Assembly: GCA_014860115.1 (NCBI GenBank)
Contig: JACZKK010000209.1
Coordinates: forward strand, 1 to 64,000
Length of the DNA stretch: 64,000 nucleotides
DNA from: Ignavibacteriaceae bacterium
GTDB lineage: Bacteria > Bacteroidota > Ignavibacteria > Ignavibacteriales > Ignavibacteriaceae
Direction: 5' to 3'
In this document: positions 16,959 to 25,108 of the stretch, piece by piece
How the letters are laid out: every line of letters begins with the position of its first letter
Position numbering within the stretch: the first letter of the stretch is position 1
Position numbers and translations under genes: made by a program
Notes under the pieces: model-generated
What the model was told of the DNA's origin: nothing
Database searches by the model: none
What the model saw: only the letters and a program-made list of their open reading frames with translations

Positions 16959-19643
16959 TTAAAACCCCACTTCAATTCCCAACCGCAATGAAAATGAAGG
17001 CTGATATCTGTATGCCTGACCGTAAGTTGGGTTTGGATTAATTGGTTCGCCGTTCTCATCAACTCCAAAATATTTTCTTTGATCAATATCAACAGGTTTA
17101 CGCTGGCCAGCAATATGAAAAAGATCGAGAATCAGTCTCGGCTGTAATGTAGATAATAAATCTAACTCGTACATCAAACGAGCATTCAAATCCCAGATAG
17201 CCGGCGTTCTTCCTGCAGAACCTCTTGGTGAGAGATATTTTACCCCAAAATCTGTGTATGCTAATTCGCTCAGTGGTGTGCCGCTTTGTGCTATGAAGCT
17301 AATTCCTGTTGATAAGTCGAATGAAAAACGATACGATCCCGAAAATTTGAAAACGTGCGTTCGGTCATTTGGCACTAAGCCAGTTGTATTGGTTCTTGAA
17401 GTCGAAAGATCATCAAACATAGAATTTGCATTTGGGAATGCCCCGTGATAAGATGCATCAAAAAGACCCTCATAATTGCCATAATCTTTTGAAAGGACAT
17501 ACGATGCAAGAAAATTAAAATACTCGTCACCAGTTCGTTGAATTGAAAGAATCAACGCAGTGTAATCTCTTTGCGGTTTGGGCCATTCAGATAAAAATCC
17601 TCTTCCAGGATTGCCGTACTGATATCTGCTTTCATCGGATAACCAGACATCGTCAATACCTTGACCCAGCGTCCTGTAAACTCCCTGAATTCCAGCTTTG
17701 ATTCCCAAGCCAATAAGTCTTTCGTAACCTACACTAAACTCATCATAATATTGTGCTTGCAGGTCTTCAACTTCCGGTCGTATAATATGACGGAAATTAT
17801 AAAGAGTATCTCCGCCTGTGTTATCCTCACGCGGGTCATGGTCAAAAAGAATCCAGTAATCATAACCGCTTTCTGAATGATAATTTACTGATTGGAATAA
17901 TGCGAATTCTTGAGAAAATCTTCCGTATGATCCAAAGATTCTATTTGTGCCTTCCGCATCTGGGAGAAAAACAATTCCAATGCGCGGCTGCAATGGAACC
18001 TCAATTGTCTGCGCCACTTCTCCATTAGAACCAATGATTGTATGTCCATCCCACCTTAATCCTGCGGTAACATTAAGTGAAGGAAATATTCGCCAGCTAT
18101 CCTGTACAAAGACTGAGGGAATTCTGTTTGAAACTTCGCCCCAACCTTTACCTATAGCCTCTCCATAATAAACTGAGTCATATCGTTCGATAGTACGATA
18201 ATCATAGATATTATTTACCCCATTGGTTTTGTATTCAACTCCACCATTTAGTAAGTGATCTCCCAAAAGAAAATTTGCCGAAACTCTTCCTACTGTGCTG
18301 TGCCTGTAAGAATCCCAAGTAGACCCTACTCCACCTGACCAAAAATTATTTAAATAATCAACGTAAAAAACTTCGCTTCTACCTACGTCAGTGGCTCCTT
18401 CCCCTGTATCGCGGCGATCCACCCTGGCTACTAATGCTTGCAAAGAAATATTTTTACCAATCCAGTAAGTACCGCTCAAAGAATAATTAATTCCGCCTTC
18501 AACAATATTTTGTAAATATGGATCAGGATTTGCTAAGCTATCCGGTGGAACATTTATACCACGACCAACTGCATCGCGTTGAGTTGGATCACCAGTAATA
18601 GTAAAATTCAAATTCAGATTATCAAGTGCTTTCCAGCTCAACTTTCCTGCGAATGAATTAATTAAAGTTTTGTCAACGTAATTACCAAAGCCTGGTACAT
18701 CAACATCTCTGTTATTAAAATTTGGGTTATAGGCCGCGTAAAACCAAAGTTTGTCAAGAATTATTGGTCCACCTAAACCAAATCCAAAATCATAATTAGT
18801 AAAATCGCCTTGATTCACATCTAGTGAACCATACTTCTGATTCTCGGCTAACTTATTACTTGTATAAAAACCAAAAATAGAACCATGAAATTCATTAGAA
18901 CCTGAATATGTTACTACATTTATCAATCCACCAAGTGAAGCTCGATTTTCAACATCATAGCCACCGGTTTTAACTTCAATCTCCTGTATAAAATTGTAAG
19001 GAAGGTTTGTTGAGTTTGCACCGATCAAAGGATCTGTGACTTCCACACCATCAACAAAATATTTGTTTTCAAATCCTGTTGCACCGCCGATGTTCGCTTC
19101 ATCACCATAAAAGCTTGTGTTAGCTTGAGGCAACAAGGTTGCGATATTTCTGTAATTCCTGTCCACTGGGAGCTGTTCAAAACTTGCAGAATTAATATTA
19201 CCACCATAAGTAGTCGATACAGGATCGATAACGGGTTTCTTTCCGGATACGGTGATTTCAGGCAGAGTAATTGTCTGATGCATTAATTTAATTTCGCCAA
19301 GGTTTGTAGTTTTTCCTAAAAGAACTTGAACATTTTCAAGATTCAATAAACTAAATCCAACAGCACTTACACTAATCGTAAAGTCACCAACCGGTAAGGA
19401 TAAAATTCGGAAATATCCTTTTTCGTTTGTGGTAGTGCCTCGGCTTCCTTGCAAACTTTTACTCTGTAGAGAAACGTTTACTCCTACCAGGGAAGTACCT
19501 GTACTATCTACTATCCGACCTTCGATATTGCCAGTGATATCCTGTGAGACAGAATATGGTGAGAGAAGAAAAACTAAAATGAAGATGGAACAAAGATTCA
19601 TTCCGAAGATTGGGACAAAGTTCCTTAAAATAAGAAGTGCCAT
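16959..19643 (-). CDS. TonB-dependent outer-membrane receptor with carboxypeptidase-like N-domain
   Basis: Predicted 894-residue outer-membrane transporter energised by TonB. A signal peptide (LCSIFILVFLLSPYSVSQ) is followed by a carboxypeptidase regulatory-like beta-sandwich (IEGRIVDSTGTSLVGVNVSL, about 38-120). Then come a plug domain (about 130-250, with VEVTDPLIGANSTNLPYNFIQEIEVKTGGYDVENR) and a barrel that ends in LRLGIEVGF with a terminal aromatic. GGGAGGG lies just before the ATG at 19643. No SusD-like gene follows, unlike polysaccharide utilisation loci. Instead the HTCS gene follows after 4 bases, suggesting the receptor delivers or reports the same ligand. Its leader contains an 85-bp element with inverted ends. 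Substrate unknown. Confidence 0.88.
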   Translation of the reverse strand: MALLILRNFVPIFGMNLCSIFILVFLLSPYSVSQDITGNIEGRIVDSTGTSLVGVNVSLQSKSLQGSRGTTTNEKGYFRILSLPVGDFTISVSAVGFSLLNLENVQVLLGKTTNLGEIKLMHQTITLPEITVSGKKPVIDPVSTTYGGNINSASFEQLPVDRNYRNIATLLPQANTSFYGDEANIGGATGFENKYFVDGVEVTDPLIGANSTNLPYNFIQEIEVKTGGYDVENRASLGGLINVVTYSGSNEFHGSIFGFYTSNKLAENQKYGSLDVNQGDFTNYDFGFGLGGPIILDKLWFYAAYNPNFNNRDVDVPGFGNYVDKTLINSFAGKLSWKALDNLNLNFTITGDPTQRDAVGRGINVPPDSLANPDPYLQNIVEGGINYSLSGTYWIGKNISLQALVARVDRRDTGEGATDVGRSEVFYVDYLNNFWSGGVGSTWDSYRHSTVGRVSANFLLGDHLLNGGVEYKTNGVNNIYDYRTIERYDSVYYGEAIGKGWGEVSNRIPSVFVQDSWRIFPSLNVTAGLRWDGHTIIGSNGEVAQTIEVPLQPRIGIVFLPDAEGTNRIFGSYGRFSQEFALFQSVNYHSESGYDYWILFDHDPREDNTGGDTLYNFRHIIRPEVEDLQAQYYDEFSVGYERLIGLGIKAGIQGVYRTLGQGIDDVWLSDESRYQYGNPGRGFLSEWPKPQRDYTALILSIQRTGDEYFNFLASYVLSKDYGNYEGLFDASYHGAFPNANSMFDDLSTSRTNTTGLVPNDRTHVFKFSGSYRFSFDLSTGISFIAQSGTPLSELAYTDFGVKYLSPRGSAGRTPAIWDLNARLMYELDLLSTLQPRLILDLFHIAGQRKPVDIDQRKYFGVDENGEPINPNPTYGQAYRYQPSFSLRLGIEVGF

Positions 19644-20000
19644 ACTTTACCCTCCCTGATTTTATATGACAAAACTTCTGCTTCGGGAGAGTAATCGTAG
19701 AGTAGTTTTCAGCAACTGTCGGTAACTCAACTCCAGAACTCCTGCTCTCTCGGAGTAGAGAAAAATTACGTATTCAAACTTGATATAATTTTCAACAAAA
19801 GCAAAAACGCTCAATTTCCAAATAGCAATTAAATACTGATAACTATCTACTATCTGCCGAGTCCAAAACCTTCATCGCCCTCCTATTTACCTTCCTGTAA
19901 TTATGCGCAATTACCAAATGCTTCAGTTTTTCTCCCTGCTTTTTACCCTCCTTTTCTCTAATTTTAGTCCCAGTTAAAACTTCATTTCTTAAGGTGCTAT
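19644..20000. other. 357-bp divergent intergenic region
   Basis: No credible gene. It holds the 85-bp inverted-end element (19678-19762) in the leader of the TonB receptor gene. It also has a small dyad GTAATT-ATGCGC-AATTAC (19897-19914) about 90 bp ahead of the histidine kinase gene. Promoters for both divergent genes must lie here, but no box is convincing. Confidence 0.6.
19678..19762 (-). repeat. 85-bp element with inverted ends in the TonB receptor leader
   Basis: Read on the minus strand it opens with TTCTCTACTCCGAGAG and closes with CTCTCCCGAAGCAG, which are approximate inverted repeats of each other. A second copy of nearly the same length lies at 44686-44768, again in the leader of an exported-protein gene, and its ends match almost exactly while the middle differs. 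This could be a miniature mobile element or a conserved leader structure. Confidence 0.55.
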
Positions 20001-21200
20001 ATGAAAATGTCCGGCGGACCCGCTTCAGTTAATATTAAAGTTATCCTGCTGATAATTGCTGTGCTGATTGCAATCGGCACGCTTTACTATACACAGACTC
20101 TCGTTCAGAAGCTTCAGGAAAAAGAAAGACAAATTGTAGAGCTCTATGCTAAAGGAATTGAATATCTGGCAAACACAACCAATCCTGATGTTGATATAAC
20201 TTTTCTTTTCGACAATATCATTAAACCAATTGACTTTCCTTTAATTCAATCAGATGCTGAGAATAATGTTTATAATAAAACTGATATTAGAAATGTTGAA
20301 ATAGATTCTAATATGACCAGCGAACGGTTCAAGGTTTTTGCAGCAGAATTAATTTCTGAAATGGATGAAACTCATCCGCCTATCGAAGTGAAGTATGAAG
20401 GAATAATAATAAATAAAATTCACTATGGTGATTCTGAACATATCAAGCAGCTGCGATATTATCCCTACATTCAACTGGCAATAGCAGCATTATTCATAAT
20501 AATTGGCTATATCAGTTTCAGCAGTATCAAGAGAAGCGAGCAAAGTAATATATGGGTTGGAATGGCAAAGGAAACAGCCCATCAATTCGGAACTCCGATA
20601 TCAAGTCTTATGGGCTGGCTGGAAATGTTAAAACTTAATTATAAGGAACCTGATAAAGTTTTAGATGTTACTGAGGAGATCAGCAGCGATGTTGAAAAAT
20701 TGAATAAGATCACCTACAGGTTTTCTAAAATTGGTGCCAAACCTGAGCTAGCTAAAAAGAATGTTATTGAAGAAATGAAACAGGTCGTTGCTTATTTTGA
20801 AAGACGACTACCGCAAACAGGTAAATCGGTAGAACTGAAAATTTCCGGAGATGATAATGCTTGTGCAGAAATAAATTCTGAATTGTTTGAATGGGTTATC
20901 GAAAACCTGATAAAAAATGCTCTCGATGCCATCGAAGGAACATCCGGTAAAATTGAGATATCAGTAAAAGAGTTTAAGAAACGTGTTGAGGTTGAAGTAA
21001 CTGACAGCGGCAAGGGAATTGAAATGAAGAGAAGGAAAGATGTTTTCAGACCGGGTTACAGCACAAAGAAAAGAGGCTGGGGATTAGGATTGAGTCTTTC
21101 TAAAAGAATTATCGAAGGTTACCACGGTGGAAAGATTTTTGTTAAAAGTTCAATGCCGGGTGAAGGAACAACATTCAAGATAATTCTGAAAAGTTGTTAG
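20001..21200 (+). CDS. Membrane sensor histidine kinase
   Basis: A 399-residue sensor kinase. TM1 is at about 10-30 (VILLIIAVLIAIGTLYY) and TM2 at about 157-177 (YPYIQLAIAALFIIIGYISF), flanking a roughly 120-residue periplasmic sensor region of unknown fold. The phospho-acceptor His lies in KETAHQFGTPISSLMGW. The catalytic domain has N box NLIKNALDAIEG, G1 DSGKGIE and G2 GWGLGLSLSKRIIEGYHGG. AAGG precedes the ATG. No response regulator is adjacent, so the partner is unknown. Its TAG stop overlaps the convergent nadA TAA stop (21197-21200). Confidence 0.88.
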   Translation: MKMSGGPASVNIKVILLIIAVLIAIGTLYYTQTLVQKLQEKERQIVELYAKGIEYLANTTNPDVDITFLFDNIIKPIDFPLIQSDAENNVYNKTDIRNVEIDSNMTSERFKVFAAELISEMDETHPPIEVKYEGIIINKIHYGDSEHIKQLRYYPYIQLAIAALFIIIGYISFSSIKRSEQSNIWVGMAKETAHQFGTPISSLMGWLEMLKLNYKEPDKVLDVTEEISSDVEKLNKITYRFSKIGAKPELAKKNVIEEMKQVVAYFERRLPQTGKSVELKISGDDNACAEINSELFEWVIENLIKNALDAIEGTSGKIEISVKEFKKRVEVEVTDSGKGIEMKRRKDVFRPGYSTKKRGWGLGLSLSKRIIEGYHGGKIFVKSSMPGEGTTFKIILKSC

Positions 21201-22138
21201 CTCATCTCTAGCATTCGATTGATAGGTATCAATGCTTTCTGCGCAATAATCGAATCAAGAATAATCTCAGGAAATTTATTTTCCATACATAAATACAACT
21301 TCTCCATTGTGTTGAGTTTCATATAAGGACATTCATTACAGGAACAGCTTTCTTCTTCAGGTGGTGCTGGAATAAAATTCTTTCCCGGTTCTGCTTTTTT
21401 CATTTGGTGAATAATTCCAACTTCAGTCGCAACGATGTAGGAATTCGAATCATCTTCAGAAATAAACTTTAACAACCTGCTCGTAGAACCGATATAATTT
21501 GCCCACATTAATAGAGTATCCGTACACTCCGGATGAGCAATTAACTTTGCTCCTGGATTGTCAGTCAATAATTTTATTATTTTTTCTTCACTGAAATGTT
21601 CATGCACAATACAGGAGCTTTCCCATAAAAGCATATCTCTTCCGGTTTTTTTTATAAGATACTTACCAAGATTTTTATCCGGAGAGAACAGAATCGGCCG
21701 ATCTTTTGGAATCTGGTTAATAATTTTTTCAGCACTGCTAGATGTGCAGATTATATCGCTCAATGCTTTTACTTCGGCTGTACAGTTTATATAAGTTATT
21801 GCCAGATGATCGGGATGCTGTTTTCGAAATTCTTCGAACTTATCTGCAGGACATCCTTCTGCAAGCGAACATCCGGCTTCAAGATCAGGCAACAGAACGA
21901 GTTTGTTCGGATTTAAAATCTTTGCAGTTTCAGCCATAAAATGAACGCCTGCAAAAACTATAACATCGGCATCCGTCTCTTTAGCTTTTTTTGCTAACTC
22001 AAGGCTGTCTCCAACAAAATCAGCAATATCCTGAATTTCAGATTCCTGATAATAATGAGCTAAAATCACGGCATTTAGTTCACGTTTTTTCAGCAGAATT
22101 TTTTCAGCCAGATCTGTCGTTATTTCAATATCAATCAT
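21197..22138 (-). CDS. nadA: Quinolinate synthase A
   Basis: Condenses iminoaspartate with dihydroxyacetone phosphate to quinolinate in de novo NAD synthesis; cytoplasmic, with a 4Fe-4S cluster. The 313 residues fit the family. Seen: ILAHYYQESEIQDIADFVGDS at the N-terminus (substrate-binding HYY), cluster cysteine candidates in EAGCSLAEGCP and SCSCNECPYM, and CTAEVKA and HPECTD in between. NadB and NadC are not in the window. The gene is convergent with the histidine kinase. Upstream on the same strand lies a possible short peptide (22195-22305), then the aroB terminator, so nadA is probably transcribed apart from aroB. Confidence 0.95.
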   Translation of the reverse strand: MIDIEITTDLAEKILLKKRELNAVILAHYYQESEIQDIADFVGDSLELAKKAKETDADVIVFAGVHFMAETAKILNPNKLVLLPDLEAGCSLAEGCPADKFEEFRKQHPDHLAITYINCTAEVKALSDIICTSSSAEKIINQIPKDRPILFSPDKNLGKYLIKKTGRDMLLWESSCIVHEHFSEEKIIKLLTDNPGAKLIAHPECTDTLLMWANYIGSTSRLLKFISEDDSNSYIVATEVGIIHQMKKAEPGKNFIPAPPEEESCSCNECPYMKLNTMEKLYLCMENKFPEIILDSIIAQKALIPINRMLEMS

Positions 22139-22194
22139 ATTTGTTCACAATAGCAGGGAGTTATTTGGGTTTTCTAATACCATTTTACAGGTAA

Positions 22195-22305
22195 TTATTT
22201 CACAAGCTGCATTTGCAGCGTTAAATAGCTTAATACTTTAAGAAAATCAATACTAAAACCAGTGGCACCGATGTTGAATAATATAAAACGAAATAGTTTA
22301 AGCAT
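22195..22305 (-). CDS. Possible 36-residue peptide upstream of nadA
   Basis: A short frame MLKLFRFILFNIGATGFSID..., ending in LQMQLVK, preceded by a near-ideal GGAGGG five bases before the ATG. It is hydrophobic in the middle and basic at both ends. It lies 56 bases ahead of nadA, in the same direction, and just after the aroB terminator. I do not recognise it. It could be a leader peptide, a small membrane protein or chance; the strong ribosome binding site is the main support. Confidence 0.35.
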   Translation of the reverse strand: MLKLFRFILFNIGATGFSIDFLKVLSYLTLQMQLVK

Positions 22306-22331
22306 AGCATCCCTCCAAATATGACACACAA

Positions 22332-22365
22332 AACTGCCGGGTTTCGCCCTCACAATCCGGCAGTT
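22332..22365 (-). terminator. Hairpin terminator after aroB
   Basis: AACTGCCGG and CCGGCAGTT form perfect 9-bp arms around a 16-base loop, six bases past the aroB stop. On the minus strand a weak TTTTGTGTGT tract follows. It may be a leaky terminator, or a leader hairpin for the small frame and nadA downstream. Confidence 0.6.
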
Positions 22366-22371
22366 GCCCTT

Positions 22372-23466
22372 TTAAACCAAAATCTTTTTTGTTCGTTTCA
22401 ACGCATTATAAATTAATTTTCGATCTGCATCTATATCGATTAATATTTCACCAAAATCTTTAATAAGCACAAATTTGATTTTACCCTCTCTGTTTTTCTT
22501 GTCGTATTCCATTAACCTCAACAACTCTTTTTCATGCAGATTATTCAACCGAATTGAAGATTTAAATTTTAATGGGAGTTCAAGCATATAGTTAAGCTGC
22601 TTTTCACTTATCAAACATATTTCTGACGAAAGAAAGAAAGCACTTATTATTCCTGCAATCACAGCTTTACCGTGTGCTAGTTTATAAGCAGAGTTACTTT
22701 CGAATGCATGTGCGAAGGTATGTCCAAAGTTCAGAATTTTCCTTAAGCCTGTTTTTTCGTGCTCATCCTTCAGCACAACTGCAGATTTTATTTTAACACT
22801 TTCATAAATGATTTTTTCCAGGAAGTTCAAATCTTTCCTCAAAAGTAATTTATATTCAGAAAGTAGAGTTGAGTACAAATCACCATCAGTCAGATAAGAG
22901 TATTTTATTATTTCACCAAAACCAGAAATCAATTCATTTGGGGGTAGAGATTTTAAAAAGTTTGTATCGATTAAAACTAAAGCAGGATGATAAAAAGTAC
23001 CGATTAGATTTTTTGCCTCATTAAAATTAATCCCTGTTTTCCCACCGATTGAGCTATCAACGGCTGATAGTAAAGTTGTAGGAATTTGAAGCAGTGGTAT
23101 TCCTCTCATATAAGTCGAAGCAGCAAAACCTGCAACATCGCCGATAGTTCCGCCACCAATTGCAATTAGTAGTGTATCCCTGCCGAATTTTTCCTCATAC
23201 AATCTGGTGAATATCTGCAGGAGAGTTTTGAAAGATTTTATTCTTTCCGATGCAGGCAAGACAACGAAACATTTCTTAACAGCAAATTCATTAATTATTT
23301 TTTTAATATATGAACCGTGAATCCGCTCGACATTTTTATCTAGAATAACGAAAACGCGTTTAGGAAGACGATACTTCCTGATGAATTCAGGTAAATCATT
23401 AAAAATATTACTACCGATATAAACCGGATAATTATTAGAAGCAGTATTCACTTTTATTTTTTTCAA
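22372..23466 (-). CDS. aroB: 3-dehydroquinate synthase
   Basis: Second step of the shikimate pathway: converts DAHP to 3-dehydroquinate with NAD and a divalent metal, in the cytoplasm. 364 residues. Diagnostic motifs: IGGGTIGDVAGFAAS for NAD binding, PTTLLSAVDSSIGGKTGIN, a metal ligand region GFGEIIKY and GHTFAHAFE, and LAHGKAV. The start codon is TTG at 23466 (no ATG nearby), giving MKKIKVN. It lies 9 bases after the aroK stop, so aroK-aroB form an operon. Confidence 0.95.
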   Translation of the reverse strand: MKKIKVNTASNNYPVYIGSNIFNDLPEFIRKYRLPKRVFVILDKNVERIHGSYIKKIINEFAVKKCFVVLPASERIKSFKTLLQIFTRLYEEKFGRDTLLIAIGGGTIGDVAGFAASTYMRGIPLLQIPTTLLSAVDSSIGGKTGINFNEAKNLIGTFYHPALVLIDTNFLKSLPPNELISGFGEIIKYSYLTDGDLYSTLLSEYKLLLRKDLNFLEKIIYESVKIKSAVVLKDEHEKTGLRKILNFGHTFAHAFESNSAYKLAHGKAVIAGIISAFFLSSEICLISEKQLNYMLELPLKFKSSIRLNNLHEKELLRLMEYDKKNREGKIKFVLIKDFGEILIDIDADRKLIYNALKRTKKILV

Positions 23467-23475
23467 AATGTGCGA

Positions 23476-24024
23476 TCAGTCCTTTAGTGAATCCTTAATT
23501 ATAAATTTTGCAATAATGTCAACTGTTTTTCCAACAGTTTGATTATCAGTATCAATCACAAAATCAGCTTGCTCATAATACGTCTTCCTTGAATCCAAAA
23601 GTTCATTAATTCTTTCAAGAAATTCTTCTTTAGAAGGAACTTCTTCTCCTTCAAATACAAATGCGGGACGATCCCTTTTAAATCTTAGTCTCTTATAAGC
23701 CATTTCCGGTGAAGACTTTAAATAAATAATTTTACCGGTTGATTTGATAATTCCAAAGTTTATATCCGATGCTATGGCACCACCTCCGAGTGAAATAATT
23801 GACTCATTATCCTGAGATAGCTGCTCCAGCAAAACTGTTTCTGACTTTCGGAAATAATCTTCCCCTTTCTGTTCGAAGATTTCAACTACCTTCATTCTTT
23901 CATTTTTCTCGACTTCTTTATCAAGATCATAAAAATTCCAGCCGAGAGTATTTGCCAAAATAGGTCCAATAGTACTTTTTCCGGCAGACATAAATCCTGT
24001 AAGGTAATAGATTTTTTTCTTCAT
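23476..24024 (-). CDS. aroK: Shikimate kinase
   Basis: Phosphorylates shikimate with ATP in aromatic amino-acid synthesis. About 182 residues, typical for the family. P-loop GFMSAGKSTIG at residues 10-20, shikimate-binding Asp in FYDLDKEVE and Arg in YFRKSE, Walker-B-like SLGGGA, and lid arginine in KRDRPAF. The ATG at 24024 is used; a TTG five codons upstream is also open. First gene of the aroK-aroB pair. Confidence 0.95.
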   Translation of the reverse strand: MKKKIYYLTGFMSAGKSTIGPILANTLGWNFYDLDKEVEKNERMKVVEIFEQKGEDYFRKSETVLLEQLSQDNESIISLGGGAIASDINFGIIKSTGKIIYLKSSPEMAYKRLRFKRDRPAFVFEGEEVPSKEEFLERINELLDSRKTYYEQADFVIDTDNQTVGKTVDIIAKFIIKDSLKD

Positions 24025-24276
24025 AAGATTGCAGGTCAAAAATATGTTTTATTTATTGAACCCAAAAATTTCAGTTGAAAAATTAAACGAGCAATCACTT
24101 TCTTTCATGCATAGGAATAGAATCAGCTACCGATAATCTAAATACATTACATTAGATTTTATAAAAAACTTTTTCACTATAAATACACTAATTTTATATT
24201 GTTGATGAGGTTTAGAATTCCCTTTTGAAATTTCAGGGTTATATATTAAAGAAAGCAGAGTTGAGAGCGGTACTTT

Positions 24277-24999
24277 TCAGATGTTAATGACAAGCCCGAA
24301 AATAAAAGTCAATCCATCAATATCTACTTTAGTATCGAAGGGAGATTCAAGAAGAGTAATTGGTTCATCAAAACCTTCAATCTCCACTTTAGTCTTCGAG
24401 TATTTACTTGTTATAGTGTACTGAGGATTTCTAAATTTCATTTCGAAACGCGCTCCAAGATTTTCGAAAATAATGTAGTCCATTGAAGCAGAGACATGGA
24501 AACCAAGGGCAAATTTTCTTTGAGCTATTTCGAGCTCGATATCCTGGAATTTTCTTACAAATTCGCCAACGTAGTAACCGAGTCCCCCTCCCATCATAAA
24601 TTTGAAATCATCGGTAGAGAACGGAAAGTAATAGTGAGCAGTTAGTTCTATTGGAATGGCGCTTAGTCCATCTTCAACTTCAAAAACAAAAACCTGATTA
24701 CCAATGAAAGCTGTAAGGTTAGGAGCAAAAGCCGATTTTTTTATATACTCTACATTCAGACCGAGAATAAATTCATTAGTAAACCTGTATCTGATATCTA
24801 TTCCGGGATTCCAAATATTTTCCAGAGTAAATGATTTATTTCTGATTTCTGAGTTTGAAGAATTGGGATTTAGATATATTTCCGCAGAGGTTGTATAAAC
24901 ACCATTCACAGCAATACCAATATTTCCCGAACTGAATTGTGCAAAGCATTCAGCAGAGAATAAAATGGGGAATATTGTAATTAAAAAAATTTTAAACAT
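24277..24999 (-). CDS. Outer-membrane beta-barrel protein, unknown function
   Basis: A 240-residue exported protein with a signal peptide (MFKIFLITIFPILFSAECFAQ). Alternating hydrophobic/polar strands follow (NIGIAVNGVYTTSAEIYLN, FILGLNVEYIKKSAF, PIELTAHYYFPF, FKFMMGGGLGYYVGEF, KFALGFHVSASMDYIIF) and the C-terminus is GLTFIFGLVINI. This fits an eight-strand OmpW/OmpX-like barrel. No specific family is recognised. It stands alone between aroK and the ppiD terminator. Confidence 0.65.
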   Translation of the reverse strand: MFKIFLITIFPILFSAECFAQFSSGNIGIAVNGVYTTSAEIYLNPNSSNSEIRNKSFTLENIWNPGIDIRYRFTNEFILGLNVEYIKKSAFAPNLTAFIGNQVFVFEVEDGLSAIPIELTAHYYFPFSTDDFKFMMGGGLGYYVGEFVRKFQDIELEIAQRKFALGFHVSASMDYIIFENLGARFEMKFRNPQYTITSKYSKTKVEIEGFDEPITLLESPFDTKVDIDGLTFIFGLVINI

Positions 25000-25056
25000 T
25001 TATCGATTGATATTTAATTCTTTGGGAACTTGTCTAAAATTCTTTAAAAAAGAAAA

Positions 25057-25089
25057 CCCCCGTTTCATACCTTTATTATGAAAAGGGGG
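25057..25089 (-). terminator. Intrinsic terminator after the PpiD-like gene
   Basis: Arms CCCCC.TTTCAT (25057-25068) and ATGAAA.GGGGG (25078-25089) form a stem, and on the minus strand TTTTCTTTTTT follows. It lies 19 bases past the stop of the foldase gene. Confidence 0.88.
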
Positions 25090-25108
25090 CAATAAAAGAA
25101 TTATAAAT

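Noticed and set aside
16955-17113. 53-residue N-terminal extension of the HTCS protein
   Set aside because: It overlaps the end of the TonB receptor gene and would hide the signal peptide; GTG 16954 is better.
19897-19914. GTAATT-ATGCGC-AATTAC dyad as a histidine kinase operator
   Set aside because: Arms are only 6 bp and AT-rich; expected by chance in such DNA.
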